A stretch of DNA of 64,000 nucleotides from Streptomyces griseofuscus (GCF_014673495.1 NZ_CP051006.1:248001-312000), one strand, 5' to 3'; counted from the stretch's first letter, positions 28,876-37,613 are shown. Translations and numbers: made by a program. Notes: a model not told the origin generated them from the letters alone.

Positions 28876-29064
28876 TCACAGGGTGGTTCGAGTGAGATCC
28901 GTGAGCCAGATCATGGAGGCGCGGAGATGCAGGCCGGCGAGGTGACTGGCCGGGGGGGTGTCGTCGCGGATGGCGATGCCCCGCCAGGCTTTCACCTTGT
29001 TGACCAGGCGCGCCTCTACCCGACTGATCTGCTCGTTCGCCCCACAGGCGACCCACGGCGGCAC
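28876..29064 (-). mobile_element. IS5-type transposase remnant (C-terminus)
   Basis: The minus frame reads EARLVNKVKAWRGIAIRDDT and SHLAGLHLRASMIWLTDL, the end of an IS5-group transposase. The rest of the element is missing. Confidence 0.65.
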
Positions 29065-29443
29065 GCACCGGCGGAACGCTGGCCAACCACCCTTCCGGGC
29101 CGGTACCGGCCACGCACCGCAGAGGCACGGCGGCTCTCGACCGCCCCGAGCCCCATCGCGGCTCGACCGGGGAGACCTGGAGGAGTCGGAGTCGTCGGCC
29201 TGTCCGACTCCGCGCTCCCGGGCCGATCTGGCGGCAGGAGCAGAGGGGTTGCCTTTGGCTGCCTCTGAGCGATCCGGGTCGATCCAGGTCGAATCAGAGC
29301 GCTTTCCTCTGAGTACCTCCGGTCGCCTCTGTAACCCGTCCTAGCAGGTCACAGTCGGTTTGCCTGGCAAATCCGCAGGTCAGAAGGGGACTTCTGGAGA
29401 ACGCGGCGTACAGCGGGGCAAAGGCCGAGATCCTCGGCCGGCC
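29065..29443. other. Intergenic, no supported gene
   Basis: Lies downstream of the sulfur operon. The short repeats CTCTGA and TCAGAG around 29265-29300 can pair weakly, but I see no convincing terminator, gene or IS end. Confidence 0.4.
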
Positions 29444-30586
29444 TCAGCTCGCGAAGGGCACCTGTGCCGCCTGCTGTGGCCGGGGGGTGTGCGGGTGGCG
29501 CCACACGCCCTGGGCCGCGAGCCGCGGCAGCACACCCTCCCCGAACCAGTAGGCCTCCTCCAGGTGCGGATATCCGGAGAGCACGAACTCCTCGATGCCG
29601 AGGGTGTGGTACTCTCGGATCCGTTCGGCGACCTCCTCGTGGCTGCCCACCAGCGCGGTGCCCGCGCCGCCGCGGACGAGGCCGATGCCGGCCCAGAGAT
29701 TGGGGTGGATCTCCAGACCGTCCCGGCTCCCTCCGTGCAGGGCGAGCATGCGCCGCTGCCCCTCCGACTCGCTGCGGGCGAGCCCGGCCTGCACGGATCG
29801 CACCGTCTGCGGGTCGAAGCCCGCCAGCAGACGGTCCGCCTCGGCCCACGCCTGTGCGGAGGTGTCGCGGGTGATGACGTGCAGGCGGATGCCGAAACGG
29901 ACGGTACGGCCCTCCTGGGCGGCCAGTTCCCGGATCCAGGCGATCTTCTCGGCGGCCTGGGCGGGCGGCTCGCCCCACGTGAGGTACACGTCGGCGTACC
30001 GGGCGGCGACCTCGCCCGCCACCGGGGAGGAGCCTCCGAAGTACACCTGCGGCACCGGGTCGGGCACCCGTGCGAGCCGGGCCTCCTCCACCCTCAGATG
30101 CTCGCCCGCCAGATCGACCGTCGCGCCCTCCCACAAGGCCCGCACGATGTGCAGGAACTCGCCGGTACGGCGGTAGCGGGCGTCCTTGTCGAGGAAGTCT
30201 CCGTAGGCGCGCTGCTCGTGGCTCTCGCCGCCCGTGACGACGTTGAGCAGGAGCCGTCCGCCGCTCTGCCGCTGGAAGGTGGCGGCCATCTGTGCGGCGA
30301 GCGTGGGGGAGACGAAGCCGGGGCGGAAGGCGACGAGGAATTTCAGGCGCTCGCTGTGCTGGGACACCATCGCCGTGGTCAGCCACGCGTCCTCGCACCA
30401 GGCGCCGGTCGGGGTGAGCGCACCGACGAACCCCAGTTCCTCGGCCGCGCGGGCGATCTGGCTCAGGTATGCCACCGTCGGCGGCCGGTCCCGTCCCGAC
30501 GGGGTGGCCGGGGTGCCGTGGCCGCCGCCGACGACATGACGGCTGTCGCCGTTGGTGGGGAGGAACCAGTGGAAGGTGAGGGACAC
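29444..30586 (-). CDS. ssuD: FMNH2-dependent alkanesulfonate monooxygenase
   Basis: A 380-residue luciferase-fold enzyme, the length of SsuD, which cleaves alkanesulfonates to sulfite and an aldehyde using FMNH2 and oxygen. Motifs: LTFHWFLPTNGDSRHVVGG at the start, FLVAFRPGFVSPTLAAQMA, the conserved NVVTGGESHEQRAYGDFL, and LSGYPHLEEAYWFGEGVLP at the end. It is the last gene of a minus-strand operon with its flavin reductase two genes upstream. In this context methanesulfonate or another short alkanesulfonate is the likely substrate (inference). Confidence 0.9.
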   Translation of the reverse strand: MSLTFHWFLPTNGDSRHVVGGGHGTPATPSGRDRPPTVAYLSQIARAAEELGFVGALTPTGAWCEDAWLTTAMVSQHSERLKFLVAFRPGFVSPTLAAQMAATFQRQSGGRLLLNVVTGGESHEQRAYGDFLDKDARYRRTGEFLHIVRALWEGATVDLAGEHLRVEEARLARVPDPVPQVYFGGSSPVAGEVAARYADVYLTWGEPPAQAAEKIAWIRELAAQEGRTVRFGIRLHVITRDTSAQAWAEADRLLAGFDPQTVRSVQAGLARSESEGQRRMLALHGGSRDGLEIHPNLWAGIGLVRGGAGTALVGSHEEVAERIREYHTLGIEEFVLSGYPHLEEAYWFGEGVLPRLAAQGVWRHPHTPRPQQAAQVPFAS

Positions 30587-30627
30587 GAGAACTCCGATCT
30601 GCGGGTCCGCCGCGGGCAGCCGGCTCG

Positions 30628-31812
30628 CTAGAGCAGGCCGTGGCGTGGCGGTCGGGTGCCGTTCAGCACGTATCGGCCGATGTGCTGGATCTTCCAGCGC
30701 GCCGGGTCGTGCAGAGTGTGGGTGCGGGCGTCGCGCCAGTGGCGGTGGAGGTTGAGCGAGTCGAGGGCGGCCCGGGTGCCGGCCACCTCGAACAGGGCGC
30801 CGGCCACTTCCACCGCGGTGTCGGCCGCGTGGGCCTTCGCGGCGGCCACGGCGATCGACGCCTCGGCCGCGGAGTCGTCGGTCGGGCCGGTGCGTGCCGC
30901 GTCCACCGTTCGGGCGGCTTCGCGCAGCAGCGCCTCGGATGCCCGCACCCGCAGGGCGAGTTCACCGAACCGCTGGATGAGCAGCGGGTCCTCGGCCGCC
31001 GTGTCGGTGCCGCTCTCGAACCAGGGCCGGCTCTTGGTGCGGACGAACGCGGCGGCTTCGGTCAGGGCACCCCCGGCGATCCCCGTGTCGATCGCGGCGT
31101 GCAGCAACTGGGCCACCGCGCCGTGCAGTTGGGGTCCGCGGAAGGTGAGGTGATGGGGCAGGACACGGTCGGCCGGTACGGGCACGGCGTCGAGCCGCAC
31201 GGTGCCGCTGGCCGTCGTGCGCTGCCCCATGCCGTCCCAGTCGTCGATCACGGTGAGGCCGGGCGCGTCCCGCGGGACGTACGCCACGTGCAGTTCGTCG
31301 TCCTCGGCGCGGGCGAGGACCGGGATCCAGTCGGCGAACAGCGCACCGGTGGCGTAGTGCTTGACGCCGGTGAGGACGTAGGAGCCGTCGGTGCGCGGTG
31401 TGAGGCGGGTGCGGATCTCCTGGACGTGCCGGGTGCCCGCCTCCGACTGGGCGTTGCCGAAGCGGCGCCCGGCGAGGACCTCGGCGAAGAAGAACTTCCG
31501 CTGTTCCTCGGTGCCCTGGCGGCGGATGACGTTGACGTAGACGAAGTGGCTCTGCGGGATCTGGGCGAGGCTGCCGTCGGCCGACGCCAGCAGCCGGAAG
31601 ATCTCGGCGAGGGTGAGCGCGCCGACGTCGGCGCCGCCGTGTGCGGCGGGGACGGTGACGGCGAGCAGGCCCGATGCGGAGAGCTTGTCCACCTCGGCGT
31701 GCGGCAGGCGGCGTTCGGCGTCGCGGGCGGAGGCGCCGCCGCGGAACTCCTTCGCCAGGGCGGCGGCGACGGTGAGGGCTTCGGCGTCGTCGGCGATCAC
31801 ATGCGCGGTCAT
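30628..31812 (-). CDS. SfnB-like acyl-CoA dehydrogenase-fold oxidoreductase
   Basis: A 394-residue flavoprotein with the acyl-CoA dehydrogenase fold used as an FMNH2 monooxygenase in sulfur scavenging (SfnB/MsuC/DszC group). Visible: the N-terminal helical domain (DKLSASGLLAVTVPAAHGG), the middle beta domain (NAQSEAGTRHVQEIRTRL, then YVLTGVKHYATGALFAD) and the C-terminal four-helix domain ending THTLHDPARWKIQHIGRYVL. It ends 42 bases before ssuD and starts 5 bases after ssuE. It could oxidise methanesulfinate to methanesulfonate. Confidence 0.85.
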   Translation of the reverse strand: MTAHVIADDAEALTVAAALAKEFRGGASARDAERRLPHAEVDKLSASGLLAVTVPAAHGGADVGALTLAEIFRLLASADGSLAQIPQSHFVYVNVIRRQGTEEQRKFFFAEVLAGRRFGNAQSEAGTRHVQEIRTRLTPRTDGSYVLTGVKHYATGALFADWIPVLARAEDDELHVAYVPRDAPGLTVIDDWDGMGQRTTASGTVRLDAVPVPADRVLPHHLTFRGPQLHGAVAQLLHAAIDTGIAGGALTEAAAFVRTKSRPWFESGTDTAAEDPLLIQRFGELALRVRASEALLREAARTVDAARTGPTDDSAAEASIAVAAAKAHAADTAVEVAGALFEVAGTRAALDSLNLHRHWRDARTHTLHDPARWKIQHIGRYVLNGTRPPRHGLL

Positions 31813-31817
31813 GGGGC

Positions 31818-32372
31818 TCAGCCCGCCGCTGCGAGGGCCGGGCTGCGGCCCAGCGCCGCCGAGAATTGGTCGACCACCCGGGCCAGGGACTCGTCGGCTT
31901 GGGCGGCGACGGCGAGGGAGCCGTCGTGGCGGACGGTGATGTCCCGGTCGAGGGTGAACCAGCCCTGCACGATGTGCGCCGCGCCCATGGAACTGAGGAC
32001 CGGACGCAGCGCGTAGTCGATGGCCAGGACGTGCGCGGTCGATCCGCCGGTGGCCAGCGGCAGCACGGTCTTGCCGGCGAGGGCGTACTGCGGGAGCAGG
32101 TCGAGCAGTGCCTTGAGGACGCCGGAGTACGACGCCTTGTAGACGGGCGTGGCGACGACGACGCCGTCCGCGCGGGCGAACAGATCGGCGGCCTCGACGA
32201 TGGCGGGATGCCGGAAGTCGGCGCCCAGCAGGGCCTCGGCGGGAACGGTGCGCACGTCCAGCGCGATCACGTCGTGGCCCTGCGCGAGGAGCCGGTCGTC
32301 GAGGTGGCGCAGCAGGCGCTGGGTGCGTGAGGAGACGGAGGGGCTGCCGGAGACGGACAGGACGGTGGCCAT
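31818..32372 (-). CDS. ssuE: NAD(P)H-dependent FMN reductase
   Basis: A 184-residue flavodoxin-fold reductase that supplies FMNH2 to the monooxygenases around it. The start VLSVSGSPSVSSRTQRLLRH is the SsuE/MsuE signature, followed by TPVYKASYSGVLKALLDLLP. The C-terminus is extended by a Ser/Ala-rich helix. A hairpin of 10 bp lies directly upstream inside the operon. Confidence 0.9.
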   Translation of the reverse strand: MATVLSVSGSPSVSSRTQRLLRHLDDRLLAQGHDVIALDVRTVPAEALLGADFRHPAIVEAADLFARADGVVVATPVYKASYSGVLKALLDLLPQYALAGKTVLPLATGGSTAHVLAIDYALRPVLSSMGAAHIVQGWFTLDRDITVRHDGSLAVAAQADESLARVVDQFSAALGRSPALAAAG

Positions 32373-32393
32373 GGGTCCTCTTTCGGGGCGGGC

Positions 32394-32418
32394 GGGGCGC
32401 CCGGGAGGCGGGCGCCCC
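32394..32418 (-). terminator. Intra-operon hairpin
   Basis: GGGGCGCCCG (32394-32403) and CGGGCGCCCC (32409-32418) pair perfectly around GGAGG. It sits between two sulfur genes and may reduce read-through into ssuE and ssuD or stabilise the upstream message. Confidence 0.5.
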
Positions 32419-32424
32419 GGGGGG

Positions 32425-33642
32425 TTAGGAGTACCAGGTCGGTTCGGGCAGTTCGCCCTCGAGCACCCAGCGGCCGACCTCGCGGCGCTTGTAGGCGACG
32501 GGGTCGTGCAGAGTGTGGGTGCGGACGTTGCGCCAGAAACGGTCCAGCCCCTCGGCGGTGGTCGTGGAGCGGGCGCCCGTCACCTCGAAGATACGGCTGG
32601 TGACTTCCAGGGCGACGTCGGTGGCGCGCGCCTTGACCGCGGCGACCCGCACCTCGAACTCGCCGCGCGCCTGCTCGGTGACGGCGTCGGGGTCGTCGTG
32701 CAGCTTCTGGCCCTCGGCGGCGACGGCGTCGGCGAGCGCCTCGGCCGCCCACAGCTTCGCGGTGAGAGCGCCGTAGGTGTCTACAACGTACGGCTCGTCG
32801 ACCGCCCGCTCGTGGCCGCCGTGCAGCCAGGGCCGGGTCTTGCTCCGGGTGTAAGTGACCGCCGTCTCCAGCGCGCCGCCCGCGATGCCGAGGTAGAAGT
32901 TGACGAAGACGAGCTGGATGGTGGGCACGTTGAGGGTGTTGTAGGTGCGCGCCTGGAACTGCTTGTCGACGTAGCCGGCCGCCGAGGACCACGGGGTGCG
33001 CACGCCCTCGATGGTGACGCTTCCGCTCTCGGTCAGCCGCTGGCCGATGTTGTCCCAGTCGTCGTGGAAGGTCAGGCCCTCGCTGTCGGAGGGCACGATC
33101 GCGAAGACGTGCTGGCCGGTGCCCTCCAGGACGCCTTCGAGGACGGTGACGTCGGAGACCTTGCTGCCGGTGGAGAAGGTCTTGCGGCCGGTGAAGACGA
33201 GGGCGTCGCCGTCTTCCGTGACGACGACGTCGTTGTCGCGCGGGTTGACGGCCCCGCCGAAGAACCAGCGGTTGCGCGCGGCCTCGGCCTCGACGTGCTC
33301 CCACTGCTCGCGGGTGCCGACGAGGCGGGCGGCCCAGTTCCACAGGTAGTGGTAGCCGAGGAGCTGGCCGATGGACCCGTCGGCCTTGGCGACCTCACGG
33401 ACGACGCGGTAGGCGGTGGGCCAGTCCTGGCCGGCGCCGCCGTGCTCGACGGGCCCGAGCAGAGTGACCAGGCCCGAGTCCTTCAGCAATTCCACCTCGG
33501 CGTACGGGGTGGCTCCAGCGCGGTCCCGGGCGGCGGCGTCGGTGGCGAGGACGGCGGCGACCTCGGCGGCGCGCGTGATCCAGTCCTGGGCGGTCGTCGG
33601 GGCGGGGCGGTTCTGCCAGGTGGTGGCCGTGGGGGTGCTCAT
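32425..33642 (-). CDS. MsuC/DszC-like FMNH2 monooxygenase (acyl-CoA dehydrogenase fold)
   Basis: A 405-residue member of the same fold as the 30628-31812 protein but from a different branch. Motifs: YAEVELLKDSGLVTLLGPVE, LLGYHYLWNWAARLVGT, FFGGAVNPRDNDVVVTEDG, GRKTFSTGSKVSD, FHDDWDNIGQRLTESGSV and the end RTHTLHDPVAYKRREVGRW. These resemble dibenzothiophene/sulfinate monooxygenases that attack sulfur with a flavin hydroperoxide. I chose ATG 33642 because GAAAGAGGT is just upstream; a longer frame adds only a Pro/Thr-rich stretch. Methanesulfinate is the likely substrate given the SfnG gene 91 bases upstream (inference). Confidence 0.85.
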   Translation of the reverse strand: MSTPTATTWQNRPAPTTAQDWITRAAEVAAVLATDAAARDRAGATPYAEVELLKDSGLVTLLGPVEHGGAGQDWPTAYRVVREVAKADGSIGQLLGYHYLWNWAARLVGTREQWEHVEAEAARNRWFFGGAVNPRDNDVVVTEDGDALVFTGRKTFSTGSKVSDVTVLEGVLEGTGQHVFAIVPSDSEGLTFHDDWDNIGQRLTESGSVTIEGVRTPWSSAAGYVDKQFQARTYNTLNVPTIQLVFVNFYLGIAGGALETAVTYTRSKTRPWLHGGHERAVDEPYVVDTYGALTAKLWAAEALADAVAAEGQKLHDDPDAVTEQARGEFEVRVAAVKARATDVALEVTSRIFEVTGARSTTTAEGLDRFWRNVRTHTLHDPVAYKRREVGRWVLEGELPEPTWYS

Positions 33643-33733
33643 GCGGGTGACCTCTTTCGTGGTGCGGTGCCGTGGGGTCCTCGGCGGTGCGGGTGTGGCG
33701 TCGGGGAGGGGTGAGGCGGGGCCGGACAGGAGA

Positions 33734-34852
33734 TCAGGCATGCGCGGGCGCGGGGCGGGGCTCGTCCTCGGGGAGCTGCGCCTCCAGCTCGCGGACGAGG
33801 GGCAGCACGCGCTTGCCGAAGTAGGCGACCTCCTCGTGGTAGTGCAGGAAGCCGAGCAGCAGGAGGTCGACGCCGAGGCGGCGGTAGGCGACGATTCGTT
33901 CCGCGATCTGTTCGGGGGTGCCGATCAGGCCGGTGCGGAAGCCGTCGTTGTACTGGACCAGGTCCTCGAAGGTGGAGTCCTGCCACATGCCCTTGCCGTC
34001 GGCGGTGGACCGGCCCGCCTGCCGTACGGCGGCGCCGAAGCCCTCGACGGCCTCGGAGTCGGCCTTGGCGACGATCTCGCGGAGGGTGTCGCGGGCCTCG
34101 GCCTCGGTGTCGCGGGCGATGAGGAAGCCGTTGAGGCCGAACCGGGGCGCCGTGCGGCCCGCCCGGTCTGCCGCGGAGTGTACGTCCTGGATCTGCTCGA
34201 TGACTCCGTCGAAGCCCTTGCCGTTGGAGAAGTACCAGTCGGAGACCCGGCCGGCCATCCGGCGGGCGGCCATGGAGTTGCCGCCCTGGAAGATCTCCGG
34301 GTGCGGTCGCCCGGGAGAGCTGAGGGGCTTCGGCTTGAGGGAGAAGTCCCGCAACCGGTAGAAGTCCCCGGCGAGTTCGGTGTGGTCCTCGGTCCAGATC
34401 TGGCGCAGGGCGCGAATGAACTCCTCGGAGCGGCGGTAGCGTTCGTCGTGCTCCAGCCAGGGCTCGCCGAGCGCGGTGAACTCGTCTTTGAACCAGCCGC
34501 TGACGACGTTGACGGCGAAACGACCGCCGGACAGGTGGTCGGCGGTGGCGCCCAGTTTGGCGAGGACGCCCGGGTGCCACAGGCCGGGATGAACGGCGGC
34601 GATCACCTTCAGGCGCTCGGTGGCGAGGAGCAGGGCGAGGCTGATGCTGGTCGACTCGTGCTGGTACTCGGCACCGTAGCTGGCCATGTAGCGAACCTGG
34701 CTGAGCGCGTACTCGAAGCCGTTGTTCTCGGCGAGGACGGCGAGTTCGCGGTTGTAGTCGTACCCCCAGTCCGTGCGCTGTTCGATCGTGCTGGTGACCA
34801 GTCCCCCGCTGACGTTGGGGACCCAATAGGCGAATTTCACGGGCGCGGGCAT
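33734..34852 (-). CDS. sfnG: FMNH2-dependent dimethyl sulfone monooxygenase
   Basis: A 372-residue luciferase-fold enzyme close to SfnG, which converts dimethyl sulfone to methanesulfinate. The signature start is VKFAYWVPNVSGGLVTSTIE, followed by SQVRYMASYGAEYQHES, VSGWFKDEFTALGEPWLEHD, PEIFQGGNSMAARRMAGRV and LLLLGFLHYHEEVAYFGKRV. First structural gene of the operon, with AGGAG before ATG 34852. About 190 bases upstream is a cysteine leader peptide, so the operon is probably attenuated by cysteine supply, and the divergent LysR gene is the likely activator. Confidence 0.9.
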   Translation of the reverse strand: MPAPVKFAYWVPNVSGGLVTSTIEQRTDWGYDYNRELAVLAENNGFEYALSQVRYMASYGAEYQHESTSISLALLLATERLKVIAAVHPGLWHPGVLAKLGATADHLSGGRFAVNVVSGWFKDEFTALGEPWLEHDERYRRSEEFIRALRQIWTEDHTELAGDFYRLRDFSLKPKPLSSPGRPHPEIFQGGNSMAARRMAGRVSDWYFSNGKGFDGVIEQIQDVHSAADRAGRTAPRFGLNGFLIARDTEAEARDTLREIVAKADSEAVEGFGAAVRQAGRSTADGKGMWQDSTFEDLVQYNDGFRTGLIGTPEQIAERIVAYRRLGVDLLLLGFLHYHEEVAYFGKRVLPLVRELEAQLPEDEPRPAPAHA

Positions 34853-34883
34853 GCGGAACTCCTGTTGCTGAATTCTGTGCGAC

Positions 34884-34902
34884 CCGGGACGTCATATCCC
34901 GG
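34884..34902 (-). promoter_or_regulatory. Leader-region hairpin before sfnG
   Basis: CCGGGA (34884-34889) and TCCCGG (34897-34902) form a 6-bp stem about 40 bases upstream of sfnG, downstream of the cysteine leader peptide. A second weak stem GGTGT/ACACC lies near 34930-34945. These may be alternative structures of an attenuator. Confidence 0.4.
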
Positions 34903-35040
34903 CGAAAGGAAACACCACATCACTCACATGAGCAGGTGTGTACGAACACCGCTTTGCTGCAACGGCGCTGACGGGAACGCGGCAGCGAACTGTGCGACGA
35001 AAGCCGTGGCGTGGATAAGAAGCGACGGATCCCTGAGGGG

Positions 35041-35124
35041 TCAGGCCGCTGAGCGACAGGAGGCACTGGAGACGCGCGCGAGGTCGACATGGCGTCGCCG
35101 CGTGAGGTCCAGTCGCATCGTCAT
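35041..35124 (-). CDS. Cysteine-responsive leader peptide
   Basis: A 27-codon ORF, start ATG 35124, stop TGA 35041-35043. The peptide contains RRRHVDLARVSSASCRSA, the hallmark of actinobacterial putative leader peptides that precede sulfur and cysteine genes (basic RRRH, then VDL, then Ser-rich and one Cys near the end). Ribosome stalling at the Cys codon when cysteine is scarce is the accepted idea for this group. It lies 189 bases upstream of sfnG on the same strand. The ribosome site is weak (GGCGGC). A second ATG two codons downstream is possible. Confidence 0.8.
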   Translation of the reverse strand: MTMRLDLTRRRHVDLARVSSASCRSAA

Positions 35125-35261
35125 GCCGCCGATCGTGGCAGCCGCCGATCGAGGCCGTCAAGGGAAACCCGACCGGTTTTACGGCGCACCCCACTGAATT
35201 TCACGAAGGTGTGACAGGGAAACCCTTGAACAGCTCCTCGCACGAGGGGAATTCTGCTGCC

Positions 35262-36206
35262 GTGCGAACGGAACAGCTGGAATACATCGCCGCGGTGACC
35301 AGGCTGGGCTCGCTGCGCCGGGCCGCGGAGGAACTGCGCCTGTCCCAGCCGGCGCTGAGTGAGACCGTCAGGAACCTGGAACGCGAACTCGGCGTCGTCC
35401 TCCTGGAACGCAAACGCTCCGGGGCGACGATGAGCGCGGAGGGCCGCGAACTGCTGCCGCACATCGTCGGCGTCCTGGAGGCGGTGGACCGGCTGCGGGC
35501 CGCGGCGGGCGAGCAGCACCGCGTCAGCCGCATGGTGCGGGTGGCAACGGTGAACGCGGCGACCGTGCCGCTGCTCGTTCCGGTGGTGCGCACCTTCCGC
35601 GCCGCACACCGCCTCACCCAGGTCGAGGTGGTCGCCGCGCAGCAGACGGAGATCCACCGGGCCCTGACCGAGGGCGGCTTCGACCTCGGCCTGGTCAATC
35701 ACCTCGAAGGGGACGACATGCCGGCCGCACTGGAGTCGACGCAACTCCTGCACGGTCGGCCAGTGGTGTGCGTACGGCCCGACAGCCCGCTCGCCTCCCA
35801 CTCCGAGGTGACCGTGGACGACCTGCTGAGCCAGCCCCTGATCGCGATGCGCTCCGGTTATGTCATGCACCGGTACGTGCACCGGCTGCTGAACGGCCGT
35901 ACCCCGTCCTTCTCGTACTCCACCGACGGGGCCGAGATGGGCAAGCTGATGGTGGCGGAGGGGCTCGGGGCCACGGTACTGCCAGACTTCAGCGTCGTCG
36001 GAGATCCGCTGGAGCGGCTGGGTGCCATCACCTACCGGCCACTGGCGGGCGCCGGGACACGGGTGCTGCTGATGCTGCAACTGCGCAGGGCCACGTCCGT
36101 GCCGCGGGCGGCACGCGGACTGCGGGAGGAGTTCCTGCGCCGGGCGCAGGAACTGGGCGGCACGCTGAGCCCGCCGGGGGGCCGGTCGTACGACGGGGCG
36201 GACTGA
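35262..36206 (+). CDS. LysR-family transcriptional regulator
   Basis: A 314-residue LysR protein. The N-terminal HTH reads LEYIAAVTRLGSLRRAAEEL, SQPALSETVRNLERELGVVL; the effector domain has the two-lobed pattern (VRVATVNAATVPLLVPVVRT, LIAMRSGYVMHRYVHRLL, MVAEGLGATVLPDFSVVGD). I chose GTG 35262 because LysR proteins begin with this HTH; an upstream in-frame start at 35211 adds 17 unlike residues. Divergent from the sulfur operon, so it is probably its activator and senses a sulfur metabolite (inference). Confidence 0.88.
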   Translation: MRTEQLEYIAAVTRLGSLRRAAEELRLSQPALSETVRNLERELGVVLLERKRSGATMSAEGRELLPHIVGVLEAVDRLRAAAGEQHRVSRMVRVATVNAATVPLLVPVVRTFRAAHRLTQVEVVAAQQTEIHRALTEGGFDLGLVNHLEGDDMPAALESTQLLHGRPVVCVRPDSPLASHSEVTVDDLLSQPLIAMRSGYVMHRYVHRLLNGRTPSFSYSTDGAEMGKLMVAEGLGATVLPDFSVVGDPLERLGAITYRPLAGAGTRVLLMLQLRRATSVPRAARGLREEFLRRAQELGGTLSPPGGRSYDGAD

Positions 36207-36261
36207 GCGGCCCGTCGCCGCAAGGCGGGAGTCTGTCGAACGAGCGGCCCTGTCCGAGCCA

Positions 36262-36345
36262 CGAGGTCCTCCTCGCCGAGCTCCGCGGCGCGAACGCCCT
36301 GGACTTCTCCCGAGTGGCGGTCGGCGGCTGCCATATCCGGGCATG
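36262..36345 (+). mobile_element. IS5-type transposase scrap
   Basis: The frame reads SHEVLLAELRGANALDFSRV then AVGGCHIRA to a stop, which resembles the stretch around the first catalytic Asp (DGSHxRA) of IS5-group transposases, but here the Asp is replaced by Gly. Not functional. Confidence 0.5.
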
Positions 36346-36465
36346 AAGACATTCGTAGGGTTGGCTCACCCAGCGGTGCCGGGTGTGGCTTTCAGGCGTC
36401 TGCCGCTGCTGTGGCTTCCTCCGATTCGCTGTCCGGCACCCCACGACGACTCGGCTGCTCATGAG

Positions 36466-36612
36466 TTGGCGCCAGGCGCAGCCGCTGACCAGCACGTGGA
36501 CGACGGCTGCGAACAACGTCTCATCAGGCGTGTCCTGCGTTCCGCCGCCTTGTGGCCGCACCTTCGACGGCGGGATCAGGGGCCTCGCGACAACGACCGC
36601 CTCACCACGTAA
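36466..36612 (-). mobile_element. IS5-type transposase scrap (N-terminus)
   Basis: The minus frame gives KVRPQGGGTQDTPDETLFAA and VVHVLVSGCAWRQL, the start of an IS5-group transposase. The rest is lost. Together with 36262-36345 it shows that this spot once held one or more IS copies. Confidence 0.6.
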
Positions 36613-36740
36613 GCCACGGTCTTAGGAAATGTCCGTTCGATCACGCTTGGCCAGATGACGAGGGGCTGCTGCGGATGCGGCACCGATGTGGGCATCCGGT
36701 CGGAGCCGGCAGAGGACGCCGGACCCGCCGGGGGCGGGTC

Positions 36741-37538
36741 CTACCCGTGCGCGGGCGACGAGTACGGCGGGAGGCGGCGGACGAAGTCCAGCAGCAGGGC
36801 GCAGAACGCCGCGGGCTGTTCCAGCGGCGCCAGATGTCCGGCGGCGGGGATGACGGTGGTCCGACCCGCATCGAGCTCTCGGGCAAGTCCCGCGCCGCCT
36901 TCGTGGAAGTCGGGCATGTCGTGCTCGCCGACGCTGACCAGCGCGGGCACGCCCTTAAGCGTGCGCAGTGCTGCCGGGCCCGTGCCGAGGGGATCCGCCG
37001 CCTGCGGCGGTTCGCCGTGGGTGAGTTGTTCGGTCAGCTGGCGGTGGAGCATGCGGGCGGCGTGGGTGCGTACCTCCTCGGTGGCCCCGGCCGAGGTCCA
37101 CGCCTCGACGCCGGCTTTCACCGCGGCGTCCAGGTCGCCGACGGCCAGCGCCTTCCGTTCGGCCTCCCAGGCGGCGTCCAGACGTGAGGAGGCGGGCTGG
37201 TCGTGAGGCCGGTAACCGACCAGAACCAGGCCCTCCACCCGCTCTGGTGCCGTGACGGCGGCCTGGAGTGCCACCAGGGCGCCGAGCGAGTTCCCGGCGA
37301 GCACGAAGCGGTCGGCCCACAGGTGGTCAAGCGTGTCAAGCACGTCCGACCAGGGGGCCACCTCGCGGCGGTCGGGAACGACCGCGTCGCCGTGGCCGGG
37401 CAGGTCCAGGGCGATGGCCCGCACGCCCGCCTCGGCGAGTGGCGGCAGGTGGGCGTCCCACATGGTGCGGTCGGTGGGCCGGGCGTGCAGCAGGACGACG
37501 GGCCGTCCTCGGCCTGCTTCGGTGAAGGGGAGCAGCAT
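36741..37538 (-). CDS. Alpha/beta hydrolase
   Basis: A 265-residue hydrolase. Motifs: oxyanion-side VVLLHARPTDRTMWDAHLPP (HARP rather than the usual HGxP), DLPGHGDAV, nucleophile elbow LAGNSLGALVAL with the catalytic Ser, Asp in SVGEHDMPDFHEG and His in AAGHLAPLEQP. A full catalytic triad is present. Likely a cytosolic esterase or epoxide-hydrolase-like enzyme; substrate unknown. It ends against IS scraps. ATG 37538. Confidence 0.88.
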   Translation of the reverse strand: MLLPFTEAGRGRPVVLLHARPTDRTMWDAHLPPLAEAGVRAIALDLPGHGDAVVPDRREVAPWSDVLDTLDHLWADRFVLAGNSLGALVALQAAVTAPERVEGLVLVGYRPHDQPASSRLDAAWEAERKALAVGDLDAAVKAGVEAWTSAGATEEVRTHAARMLHRQLTEQLTHGEPPQAADPLGTGPAALRTLKGVPALVSVGEHDMPDFHEGGAGLARELDAGRTTVIPAAGHLAPLEQPAAFCALLLDFVRRLPPYSSPAHG

Positions 37539-37613
37539 GGCGTGAGGTGCCTTCTTCGGTGAGTGGGTGGGGCAGGGCCGGCGGGTCAGCGACCGGTCCC
37601 GCGGGGGTGCAAG

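Noticed and set aside
29265..29300. CTCTGA / TCAGAG pairing as operon terminator
   Set aside because: Only six base pairs with a long loop and far from the ssuD stop; too weak to claim.
32149..35197. Long plus-strand frames opposite the sulfur operon
   Set aside because: They mirror the minus-strand enzymes codon by codon and show no family motif.
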